From: Candidatus Methanolliviera sp. GoM_asphalt
GTDB lineage: Archaea; Halobacteriota; Methanoliparia; Methanoliparales; Methanoliparaceae
Direction: 5' to 3'
Assembly (NCBI GenBank): GCA_902158745.1
Contig: CABGHH010000001.1
Span: 1-31,926 of the forward strand
Length of the DNA stretch: 31,926 bases
In this document: one piece after another, positions 1 to 7,143 of the stretch
Layout: every line of letters begins with the position of its first letter
Position numbering within the stretch: position 1 is the first letter of the stretch
The notes under the pieces: model-generated
Databases searched by the model: none
The model's input: the letters and a program-made list of their open reading frames with translations, nothing else
What the model was told of the DNA's origin: nothing
Program-made: the position numbers and the translations under genes

Positions 1-382
1 ATAAGATACAGGTTTCGTCTTCTAATTCGAACCTCGTTTTTTTTATTCCGTACTCCTGCGCTAAGTCCTGTAGTATCTTTACATTGGGACACCGAGCCAT
101 CAATAACTCGATGATCATCTTACGAACTTTGATAACCTCAGGGGATTTTGTATTTACCACCAGTCCCTCTTCGACAGGATAGATACAGGAGGCGACAATA
201 TTCTTCCTGCCCCGTCTTTCTATCTCAACGGAGCATAAACGGCAGGCGCCGAAGGGTGAAACCAACGGATGATAACATAGTGTGGGTATATCGATATCTA
301 TACCTTTTGCGGCTTCTAATATTGTCGATCCTTTCTCAACCTTTATCTCTTTACCATCGATCTCCAAAGTAACTTCGTTCAT
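1..382 (-). CDS. NuoG/HydA-like 2Fe-2S subunit, N-terminal part (cut by window edge)
   Basis: Partial gene; the first 127 residues are visible. The N-terminus is a plant-type 2Fe-2S ferredoxin fold with cysteines at residues 36, 47, 50 and 66 (C-x10-C-x2-C-x15-C), the spacing typical of NuoG, of the large subunits of NAD-linked hydrogenases and of NADH-linked formate dehydrogenases. A helix follows with the family-like stretch ELLMARCPN at about residues 92-100, and a further Cys lies near the edge. The ATG overlaps the stop of the NuoF-like gene (ATGA, 379-382), so the two are translationally coupled. Which catalytic domain follows (hydrogenase, formate dehydrogenase or a plain electron-transfer subunit) lies outside the window, so the enzyme cannot be named. 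Confidence 0.85.
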   Translation of the reverse strand, partial: MNEVTLEIDGKEIKVEKGSTILEAAKGIDIDIPTLCYHPLVSPFGACRLCSVEIERRGRKNIVASCIYPVEEGLVVNTKSPEVIKVRKMIIELLMARCPNVKILQDLAQEYGIKKTRFELEDETCIL

Positions 383-2319
383 TTTTTACCTCCCTTTGCT
401 TTTTTATCTTTTACTAAAACCCTCTTCTCTTCTGGAATGGGTGGCGGAACGGGCGCGCCAGATATCTTTTTCACCGCGCTAAACTTGGGAGGACACACGT
501 CAAAACAGGTTCCACACTTAATGCACTTGGATTGATCGATTATATGAATTAGTTTTTTCTCACCATCTATCGCATCCGCCGGGCAATTCTTAAGACATAG
601 TCGGCATGCATTGCATCTCTCTGGATCGATATAATATGAGATCAGATCCTTACATACCAGAGCCGGACAGCGTTTCTCCTCGATGTGAGCATCGTATTCG
701 TCTCTAAAATAGCGAATAGTGCTTAATATAGGATTTGCGGCAGTTTTTCCCAATGCACAAAGAGAAGCTTTGCTCATCACGTTGCCGATCTCCTCAAGAA
801 GTTCAATATCTCCTTCTTTCCCTTCTCCCGCGACGATACCATTCAATATCTTGCGAACGCGCTTTAACCCCTCACGACAGGGTACACATTTACCACACGA
901 TTCATCACAGAGGAAATCGACGAAGTAACGAGCTACATCTACCATACAGGTATCTTCATCCATTACGATCATTCCGCCAGAGCCCATTATCGATCCAAGC
1001 TTGGCAAGTTCGTCAAAATCCACAGGAGTATCAAGATATTCCTCGGAGATGCAACCGCCAGAAGGACCGCCGGTCTGTAATGCCTTGAATTTTTTTCCTC
1101 CGGGGATTCCTCCACCTATCTTATAGATGATCTCTCTAATTGTGGTTCCCATCGGCACTTCCACCAAACCGGTATTGTTCACCTTACCTACCAGAGAGAA
1201 GATCTTCGTTCCCTTGCTCCTCTCAGTACCGATCGAGGTAAACCATTCTGACCCTTTATTGATGATCAGAGGAATGTTTGCCCATGTCTCCACATTATTC
1301 AAATCACTTGGCTTATCCCAAACGCCACTCTCGGAAGTATGAATATATTTTGGCCTAGGCTCTCCCACTTTTCCTTCTATTGCCGTCATTAAAGCGCTGG
1401 ACTCACCAGAAACGAAGGCTCCAGCACCTCGATGCACTTTTACCGTAAAATCAAATCCTGAACCGAGGATGTTATTACCGAGTAAACCATATCCCTCCGC
1501 CCGTTTGATGGCAATGTTAACGTTTTCCACCGCTAATGGATATTCCTGTCGCACATAGATGAGCCCTTCATGAGAGCCGATAGCATACGCTCCTATGATC
1601 AGCCCTTCAATGACGCTGTGAAAATTTCCCTCCATTAACGACCTATCCATATATGCTCCCGGATCTCCCTCATCACAGTTAACGATCACATATTTTGGCT
1701 CACCGGGGGCATTTCGCGTGGTCTCCCATTTTCTGCCTGTTGGAAACCCACCGCCGCCACGGCCTCTGAGATTTGATCTCTTTACCTCTTCTAATACCTG
1801 CTCCGGGGTCATATCGAAGAGAGCCTTGGATAAGGCACTATATCCGCCGATAGCAATATAGTCATCAATACTTTTAGGATCGATATTTTTGTTGGGACCA
1901 AAGACGATCCGTGTCTGCTCTTTGTAGAATGGTATCTCGTACTCATAGACTACCTTTTCACCTGTGTTGGGATCGGTGTAAAGCAGACGATCGATGATCT
2001 TCTTCTCCTTTATCGTCTCGGAGATAATTTCAGAGACATCTTCTGGGGTTACATTAAGATAACATATCTCCTCGGGATAAATAACTACAATAGGACCCCT
2101 CTCGCAAAAACCATGGCAGCCCGTCCTTCTGACGTCTACATCGTCCTTCAAACTTTGTTTTTCTAATTCTTTCTCAATGGCAACAGCAACTTTCTCGCTA
2201 CCTGTAGCGTGACAAGCTGTTCCAGAGCACAACGTAATACAGGGCTTATTTGGATCTCTTTTGGACAATATCTCGCGCCTGAGATCCTCCAGTTCGGTGG
2301 GTGAATTTATCTTCGGCAT
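379..2319 (-). CDS. NuoF-like NADH/FMN/Fe-S subunit (HydB/HndC type)
   Basis: Flavin subunit that in this family takes electrons from, or gives them to, NAD(P) through FMN and passes them along Fe-S clusters. From the chosen start (646 aa): a thioredoxin-like 2Fe-2S domain (Cys 31, 36, 68, 72); the FMN/NADH domain with glycine-rich LRGRGGGGFPTG (about 184-195) and NCDEGDPGAYMDR; an SLBB region; the 4Fe-4S motif SCGKCVPC with Cys 475, 478, 481 and 521; and a C-terminal 2[4Fe-4S] ferredoxin domain (Cys 569, 572, 575, 579 and 599, 602, 605, 609). This fused layout is that of HydB-type subunits of cytosolic, often electron-bifurcating, complexes rather than of complex I NuoF. An upstream in-frame ATG at 2340 exists, but GGGAGGTT (2326-2333) lies 6 nt before the ATG at 2319, which I therefore prefer. 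Gene order is E-F-G. Bifurcation is inference only. Confidence 0.93.
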   Translation of the reverse strand: MPKINSPTELEDLRREILSKRDPNKPCITLCSGTACHATGSEKVAVAIEKELEKQSLKDDVDVRRTGCHGFCERGPIVVIYPEEICYLNVTPEDVSEIISETIKEKKIIDRLLYTDPNTGEKVVYEYEIPFYKEQTRIVFGPNKNIDPKSIDDYIAIGGYSALSKALFDMTPEQVLEEVKRSNLRGRGGGGFPTGRKWETTRNAPGEPKYVIVNCDEGDPGAYMDRSLMEGNFHSVIEGLIIGAYAIGSHEGLIYVRQEYPLAVENVNIAIKRAEGYGLLGNNILGSGFDFTVKVHRGAGAFVSGESSALMTAIEGKVGEPRPKYIHTSESGVWDKPSDLNNVETWANIPLIINKGSEWFTSIGTERSKGTKIFSLVGKVNNTGLVEVPMGTTIREIIYKIGGGIPGGKKFKALQTGGPSGGCISEEYLDTPVDFDELAKLGSIMGSGGMIVMDEDTCMVDVARYFVDFLCDESCGKCVPCREGLKRVRKILNGIVAGEGKEGDIELLEEIGNVMSKASLCALGKTAANPILSTIRYFRDEYDAHIEEKRCPALVCKDLISYYIDPERCNACRLCLKNCPADAIDGEKKLIHIIDQSKCIKCGTCFDVCPPKFSAVKKISGAPVPPPIPEEKRVLVKDKKAKGGKK

Positions 2320-2325
2320 TATTTT

Positions 2326-2333
2326 AACCTCCC
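2326..2333 (-). promoter_or_regulatory. Shine-Dalgarno GGGAGGTT deciding the nuoF-like start
   Basis: On the minus strand GGGAGGTT is followed by a 6-nt spacer and the ATG at 2319. It lies inside the longer reading frame that begins at 2340 and overlaps the stop codon of the NuoE-like gene, so it supports the shorter start and coupled translation. Confidence 0.7.
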
Positions 2334-2785
2334 TATTCATAGCGTTCTAAAATTCCGTTGACATCTGATGTCTTCATCTTACCGTGATAATCCTCGTCAA
2401 CTACCATCACCGGACCCATCGCACAGCAACCGAGACAATTAACCGTTCTCAAGGTAAAGATCATATCTTCTGTCGTCTCACCGGCTTTAATCTTCAGCGT
2501 GTTCTCTACCTTATTCAAAATCTTCGGTGCACCACGCACATGACAAGCTGTGCCTAAGCATACCTGAACTAAATGGCGACCCATTGGCGTCAAACTCATC
2601 GCCGTGTAAAAACTGGCAACCCGATATATCTGACTTATCGGAATTTGCAACCGTCTGCTCATCTCCATAATCGCTTCCTTTGGAACCCAATTTAATTCAC
2701 GTTGTATATCCAATAGTATCTGAATTAAAACCCCTTCTTCATCCACATATCCATCTATAATCTCATCTATCTTTTCCACGTCCAT
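2333..2785 (-). CDS. NuoE-like thioredoxin-fold 2Fe-2S subunit
   Basis: Small 2Fe-2S electron-transfer subunit that pairs with NuoF/HydB. The 150-residue protein has the helical N-terminus usual for NuoE (GVLIQILLDIQRELNWVPKE), then the thioredoxin-like domain with the four ligands C-x4-C and C-x3-C at residues 76, 81, 117 and 121 (VCLGTACHVRG; NCLGCCAMGP). Length matches the family (about 150-160). A frame-matched ATG at 2797 is possible, but GGAGGG lies between the two ATGs at the right distance for the one at 2785. The stop is TAG and overlaps the Shine-Dalgarno of the NuoF-like gene. The mer stop is about 56 nt upstream with no clear promoter between, so co-transcription with mer is likely but not shown. 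Confidence 0.92.
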   Translation of the reverse strand: MDVEKIDEIIDGYVDEEGVLIQILLDIQRELNWVPKEAIMEMSRRLQIPISQIYRVASFYTAMSLTPMGRHLVQVCLGTACHVRGAPKILNKVENTLKIKAGETTEDMIFTLRTVNCLGCCAMGPVMVVDEDYHGKMKTSDVNGILERYE

Positions 2786-2841
2786 TTTTCCCTCCATTAG
2801 ATCACGTATATCTACAATTACATCAATTTAATCAAACTTAT

Positions 2842-3816
2842 TTACTTTCCAATAATTTCTTCTCCGATCATCTTTATCGAATCTGCCATCTTTGGTCCTA
2901 CGGGGCTTCCGGCAACGATCTGCGTGACTCCTGTTTTGTATAGCGCCTCTATCTTATCCATACATTCGTCAGGAGAACCACATATCGAGAAAGCAGTGAG
3001 CATATCGTCATTGACCGCCTTCTTCAATGTACCAAAGTCAAACTTACCGAGCGCGTCTCTTATCTTATTGACACTTTCCAGGTCGATACCATGTCGCTCG
3101 AAGACCAGATCCGGACTTCCCGCGGCGATGAAACCTACAACGATCCTCGCGGCATTTTTTGCCTTCTCTGAGTCTTCATCGATGGAGAAACAGGTGTATG
3201 CAACGATATCAAACTTCTCCTTTCCAGCCTCTTTCATGCCCTCTTTGCACTTAGGTATCGAGAACTCAAAATCCTTTGGATTGGAAGCATTTATCAGAGC
3301 GCCATCTCCTATCATTCCTGCGGTCTTCAGCATGACGGGGCCCTGTGCACCTATATATACAGGAATGTCACCTGCCTTGAAGTCCATCTTTGCCCCGTCT
3401 ATCTTGAAGAAATCACCGTCATATTTTATGGGTTTTCCATTCCACATACTTCTTATGACCTCTATTGACTCTTTTAGACGTTTAACTGGCTTTTCCATCT
3501 CCAGTCCAAGCTTCTTGAGCGTGGTTTTATCTCCCGGTCCCATTCCAAGGGTCGCCCTTCCGTTTGAGATCTCGTTTATCGTAGCCACCGCGGAGGCAGT
3601 TACAGCAGGATGTATCTGATACGGATTCGTGACACCAGGACCAAGTTTTATCTTTTCAGTCTTTGACGCAGTCATCGCCAGCGTTGCATAGACATTTCTG
3701 TTGTTGTAGTGGTCGGTTACCCAAACGTTCTCAAATCCGTTCTCTTCTGCCATGCAGGCATAATCTACGATCTTACCCACTTCCATATTTGGTAGAAACT
3801 CTATTCCAAAACTCAT
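2842..3816 (-). CDS. mer: F420-dependent 5,10-methylenetetrahydromethanopterin reductase
   Basis: Mer interconverts methylene- and methyl-H4MPT with coenzyme F420 in the cytoplasmic C1 pathway (methanogenesis, its reversal, or the archaeal Wood-Ljungdahl pathway). The 324-residue protein is a luciferase-like TIM barrel of normal family length. Mer-typical blocks are plain: FGIEFLPN at the N-terminus, WVTDHYNNRNVYATLA, KLGPGVTNPY (from about residue 57), LGMGPGDK, VYIGAQGPVMLKTAG, ALINASNPKDFE, AAGSPDLVFERHG and GVTQIVAGSPVGP near the C-terminus. These match Mer itself rather than generic F420 luciferase-like enzymes. TTG at 3822 could extend the frame by two codons, but GGTGAT at 3822-3827 sits 5 nt before the ATG at 3816. 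The gene leads a run with nuoE- and nuoF-like genes, which suggests a link between F420/C1 chemistry and NAD(P)H. Confidence 0.95.
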   Translation of the reverse strand: MSFGIEFLPNMEVGKIVDYACMAEENGFENVWVTDHYNNRNVYATLAMTASKTEKIKLGPGVTNPYQIHPAVTASAVATINEISNGRATLGMGPGDKTTLKKLGLEMEKPVKRLKESIEVIRSMWNGKPIKYDGDFFKIDGAKMDFKAGDIPVYIGAQGPVMLKTAGMIGDGALINASNPKDFEFSIPKCKEGMKEAGKEKFDIVAYTCFSIDEDSEKAKNAARIVVGFIAAGSPDLVFERHGIDLESVNKIRDALGKFDFGTLKKAVNDDMLTAFSICGSPDECMDKIEALYKTGVTQIVAGSPVGPKMADSIKMIGEEIIGK

Positions 3817-3860
3817 TCTCAATCACCTTTTTGTGTATACAAGTGCAAACATTTTGGATT

Positions 3861-3870
3861 AATATTTATT
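3861..3870 (-). promoter_or_regulatory. Candidate TATA box for mer
   Basis: On the minus strand AATAAATATT, preceded by a purine-rich stretch that could be a BRE, lies about 45-54 nt upstream of the mer ATG. An archaeal start about 25 nt downstream would give a leader of roughly 20-25 nt that keeps the GGTGAT ribosome-binding site. The 3817-3992 gap is a divergent promoter region shared with leuC. Confidence 0.5.
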
Positions 3871-3946
3871 CTTTTCCCTTTTTATCTCGTCTCGCCAGGT
3901 AAGCTGTACATATACACCAAAACCCGAGATCTTTTGAAGAATGAAC

Positions 3947-3957
3947 CATATAAAAAA
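3947..3957 (+). promoter_or_regulatory. Candidate TATA box for leuC-like gene
   Basis: CATATAAAAAA followed by another AT-rich stretch to about 3965, 36-46 nt upstream of the ATG at 3993. Position and composition fit an archaeal TATA element with a short leader that contains GGAG (3980-3983). Confidence 0.55.
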
Positions 3958-3992
3958 TTTTTATAGATCTTATTACCATGGAGTAGATCCTT

Positions 3993-5240
3993 ATGGGAAA
4001 AATGGGAAGAACGATGGCAGAGAAGATATTATCTGAAAAGGTAGGAAGAGACGTTGTTCCAGGGGATATGATCGTTTCTCCTGTTGATCTAGCTTTTGGC
4101 CACGATGGGACATTACCGCTGGCGATAGAGAAGATGAAAACGTTGGGAAAAAGAAAGGTCTTCGACGATGAAAAAGTGGTTGCTATCTGTGATCATGCAT
4201 CTCCATCTCCGAGTGAGAGGGTATCAAACGTCCATATCTTGATGAGGGAGTTTGCACGGGATAATAATTTAAAAATTTATGAGAACGGGGATGGTATATG
4301 CCACCAGATTGTCCTTGAGAACTTTTCTGCTCCTTATAAGGTTATCGTAGGAGCTGATAGCCACACGTGTACGCATGGCGGTTTAGGGGCTTTCTCGACA
4401 GGGATGGGATCCACGGATATTGCGGCGGCGATGATCTATGGTAAGACATGGTTCAAAGTTCCAGAATCATTTAAGATCAAGATAGATGGATCTCTAAAGA
4501 ATAATGTCTTCTCAAAGGATCTTTTTTTAGATATAATTGGAAAAACTGGGGCGGACGGTGCGACGTATATGTCTATGGAGTTCTTGGGTTCGACGGTTAA
4601 AGAGATGAGTGTTGAATCGAGATTTACGCTCACAAACATGTCTATAGAGGCAGGTGCTAAGAACGGTATATGCGAGGCAGACGAGAAGACGAGGGAATTT
4701 TTGAGGAGATATGGCAGGGAAGAGGAGTTTAAGGCTTTGAAACCGGATAAAGATGCAGAATACAGAGACGAACTCCAAATAGAAGCAGAAGAGATAGAAC
4801 CGATGATAGCCTATCCGCACCGTGTTGATAACGTCGCTCCCGTCGTTGAATATGAAGGAACGGAGGTGGATCAGGTCTGCATAGGAAGCTGCACGAACGG
4901 AAGACTTGAGGATCTGAGAGTGGCGGCTAGGATATTAAAGGGTGAAAAGGCCAAATGCCGGCTTGTTGTATATCCGGCGAGCAGAGGGGTACTGATGGAT
5001 GCGATTAAAGAGGGACTTATAGAGATATTTGTTGAATCGGGTGCCGCTGTCTGTCCTCCAGGATGCGGATTCTGCATAGGAAGAACCATCGCGTTGGGGG
5101 ATGGCGAGGTCGCTTTATCGACGCAGAACAGAAATTTTAAGGGTAGGATGGGGAACAATAACGCCGAGATATATCTCTCTTCGCCTGCAACGGCGGCGAC
5201 GAGTGCTATTTATGGGAAGATCACGTATCCAGAGGTTTAA
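3993..5240 (+). CDS. leuC: 3-isopropylmalate dehydratase / homoaconitase-type large subunit
   Basis: Aconitase-superfamily 4Fe-4S hydro-lyase large subunit. It isomerises isopropylmalate (leucine synthesis) or homocitrate-type acids (2-oxosuberate, coenzyme B synthesis) together with a small LeuD-type subunit. The 415-residue length fits the archaeal two-subunit form. Visible blocks are the start MAEKILSEKVGRDVVPGD, FGHDGT, VIVGADSHTCTHGGLGAFSTGMGSTD, CIGSCTNGR and the cluster motif CPPGCGFCIGRT near the C-terminus, giving the usual lone Cys plus a C-x2-C pair. The start at 3993 has GGAG 9 nt upstream; the ATG nine bases further on is a plausible alternative. The substrate (LeuC or AksD/HacA) cannot be decided from sequence by eye. 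No small subunit is adjacent: the restriction-modification genes follow after about 36 bases, so they may have split a leuC-leuD pair. Confidence 0.85.
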   Translation: MGKMGRTMAEKILSEKVGRDVVPGDMIVSPVDLAFGHDGTLPLAIEKMKTLGKRKVFDDEKVVAICDHASPSPSERVSNVHILMREFARDNNLKIYENGDGICHQIVLENFSAPYKVIVGADSHTCTHGGLGAFSTGMGSTDIAAAMIYGKTWFKVPESFKIKIDGSLKNNVFSKDLFLDIIGKTGADGATYMSMEFLGSTVKEMSVESRFTLTNMSIEAGAKNGICEADEKTREFLRRYGREEEFKALKPDKDAEYRDELQIEAEEIEPMIAYPHRVDNVAPVVEYEGTEVDQVCIGSCTNGRLEDLRVAARILKGEKAKCRLVVYPASRGVLMDAIKEGLIEIFVESGAAVCPPGCGFCIGRTIALGDGEVALSTQNRNFKGRMGNNNAEIYLSSPATAATSAIYGKITYPEV

Positions 5241-5247
5241 TAAGGTC

Positions 5248-5258
5248 GTGTTTATAAG
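5248..5258 (+). promoter_or_regulatory. Candidate TATA box for the restriction-modification operon
   Basis: GTGTTTATAAG lies about 20-30 nt before the ATG at 5277. Transcription starting 25 nt downstream would begin at or next to the start codon, and no Shine-Dalgarno is visible, so the mod mRNA may be leaderless. Confidence 0.5.
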
Positions 5259-5276
5259 GATATACCGAGTGTGTGC

Positions 5277-7142
5277 ATGAAAATGAGCGAATGCGAAAAA
5301 GTAACTAAATCTGCTAAAATTGACATAATAGACGGATTAAAGGAGAGGTTGCCTCAAATTTTTGAGGATGAGAAGGTTAATTTTGAGAAACTAAAAGCAT
5401 TGTTAACGGGTGAAATCGTAGAAAAAGAAGACGATAGATTCTATTTCAATTGGGCAGGTAAAAGCAAAATTTTTAGACTTATTCAGGAACCCGCCTATGG
5501 AACTTTGAAACCCGATAAGAATAGGTCTATTGATTTTGATGGCACAGAGAACATAGCTATCGTAGGGGAGAATTTAGAGACGCTTAAATTATTATTAAAA
5601 CCCTATTTTGGCAAGGTTAAGATGATTTATATTGATCCACCTTATAATACAGGCAAGGACTTTATTTATAGAGACAATTTCAAAGAGCCGTTGAAGGACT
5701 ATTTAGAAAAGACGGGGCAGATGGACGGCGAAGGAAATAAACTGACCACGAACACGGAGGCGAGTGGGAGATATCATTCAGATTGGCTCAATTTTATGTA
5801 TCCAAGATTATTTTTGGCGAAGAACTTATTGAGAGATGATGGAGTTATTTTTGTTTCTATTGATGATAATGAAGTTCATAATTTACGGAAGATGATGGAT
5901 GAAATTTTTGGGGAGGAAAATTTTGTGGCTATGCTTGTTTGGCGAAAAAGGGGAGGGGGAGGGAGCGATAGTGTATTTTTTTCGATAGAGCACGAATATC
6001 TAATTGTGTATGCTAAGAAATTGGGAGAAGCATATATTAAACGATTTCCTTCAAACATCAAGAACTACCCTCGCGAAGATGAAGTAGGTAGGTACACTAC
6101 AAAGCCACTGCATAACGATGGATTACAGGATAGTAGAGGTTTGCATTATGATATTGAGTGTCCTGATGGATCGATTCTTAGAGGAGATGAACACCAGTGG
6201 GTATATGCGAAGGATACATTTGAAAGAATGAAAGCGGAAGATAGGATAATTTTCAAGAAATCTAATAATAAATCAGATAAATGGACTGTGTATTACAAAT
6301 TATACATGCATGAATCAAAAGGGATGGTTCCTTTCTCTATTTTATACAAAACAGCCTTCAACAAAGACGGCAACAGCGATCTGGAGAAATTAGGGTTAAG
6401 AAAAGTTTACTCGTATCCAAAACCAATAAAGCTAATAAAATACCTTTTGGAAGTAGGTTCCAATGCTAATGATCTCATTCTTGACTTTTTCGCAGGTTCT
6501 GGCACAACAGGGCACGCCATCTGGGATTTAAATAGAGAAGACGGAGGAAATAGAAAGTTTATCCTCATTAATTTAGACGAGGAAGTGCAGGACGAAAATA
6601 TTAAAAAAGAATATCCGACAGTTGCAGATATCTGCATTGAAAGATTGAAGAGGGTATCAGAGAAATACCAAAAAGATGAACAACAAAAACTCATCAAAAG
6701 TAATCAAGATTTCGGCTTTAAGGTCTTTAATCTTGCCAAATCCAATTTTAATCTTAAAGATGAGTTTAAGATCTCTGGTTACGTTATAACCGATGAACTC
6801 AAGAAGAAATACTTAGACTGGCTCGGTCTTTGGGTTAATGAACCACTTGTAGGAGATTGGAAGTCTATTGATGTAGTATATGAACTAATCTTAAAAGAAG
6901 GTTTAGACCTAAACTCAAAAGTTGAGGAGATGAAGATAAAGAATAACAATTTTTATCATATTACAGATGAAAAGCAGGGATTGGAATTTTATATATCATT
7001 GGACGAGAAAATTACCGAGGAGACTGTTGAGGAAATAAGAACTCCCAATTATGGAGATAAGATGTTTGTATTTATGGATAAAGCCTTAACCGATAACCAA
7101 AAGATAAACTTGAAAGCCTTTGTAAGATTAAAGGTGATCTAA
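5277..7142 (+). CDS. mod: Type III restriction-modification DNA methyltransferase (Mod)
   Basis: Site-specific adenine methyltransferase subunit that recognises the target, modifies it and guides the Res nuclease. Class beta motif order is visible: the catalytic DPPY (IYIDPPYNTGKDF, about residues 118-130) comes before the SAM-binding FxGxG motif (DFFAGSGTTGHA, about 403-414), with the target-recognition region between them. Length (621 aa) is normal for Mod. The N-terminal segment, with LPQIFEDEKVNFEKLKALL, is typical of the family. The frame is open from a GTG at 5271; I chose ATG 5277 because of the TATA spacing, with ATG 5283 possible. Codon use is AT-rich (many TTA, ATT, AAA), unlike the nearby ribosomal genes, which fits transfer. 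It overlaps nothing; Res begins 1 base after its stop. Confidence 0.93.
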   Translation: MKMSECEKVTKSAKIDIIDGLKERLPQIFEDEKVNFEKLKALLTGEIVEKEDDRFYFNWAGKSKIFRLIQEPAYGTLKPDKNRSIDFDGTENIAIVGENLETLKLLLKPYFGKVKMIYIDPPYNTGKDFIYRDNFKEPLKDYLEKTGQMDGEGNKLTTNTEASGRYHSDWLNFMYPRLFLAKNLLRDDGVIFVSIDDNEVHNLRKMMDEIFGEENFVAMLVWRKRGGGGSDSVFFSIEHEYLIVYAKKLGEAYIKRFPSNIKNYPREDEVGRYTTKPLHNDGLQDSRGLHYDIECPDGSILRGDEHQWVYAKDTFERMKAEDRIIFKKSNNKSDKWTVYYKLYMHESKGMVPFSILYKTAFNKDGNSDLEKLGLRKVYSYPKPIKLIKYLLEVGSNANDLILDFFAGSGTTGHAIWDLNREDGGNRKFILINLDEEVQDENIKKEYPTVADICIERLKRVSEKYQKDEQQKLIKSNQDFGFKVFNLAKSNFNLKDEFKISGYVITDELKKKYLDWLGLWVNEPLVGDWKSIDVVYELILKEGLDLNSKVEEMKIKNNNFYHITDEKQGLEFYISLDEKITEETVEEIRTPNYGDKMFVFMDKALTDNQKINLKAFVRLKVI

Positions 7143-7143
7143 G

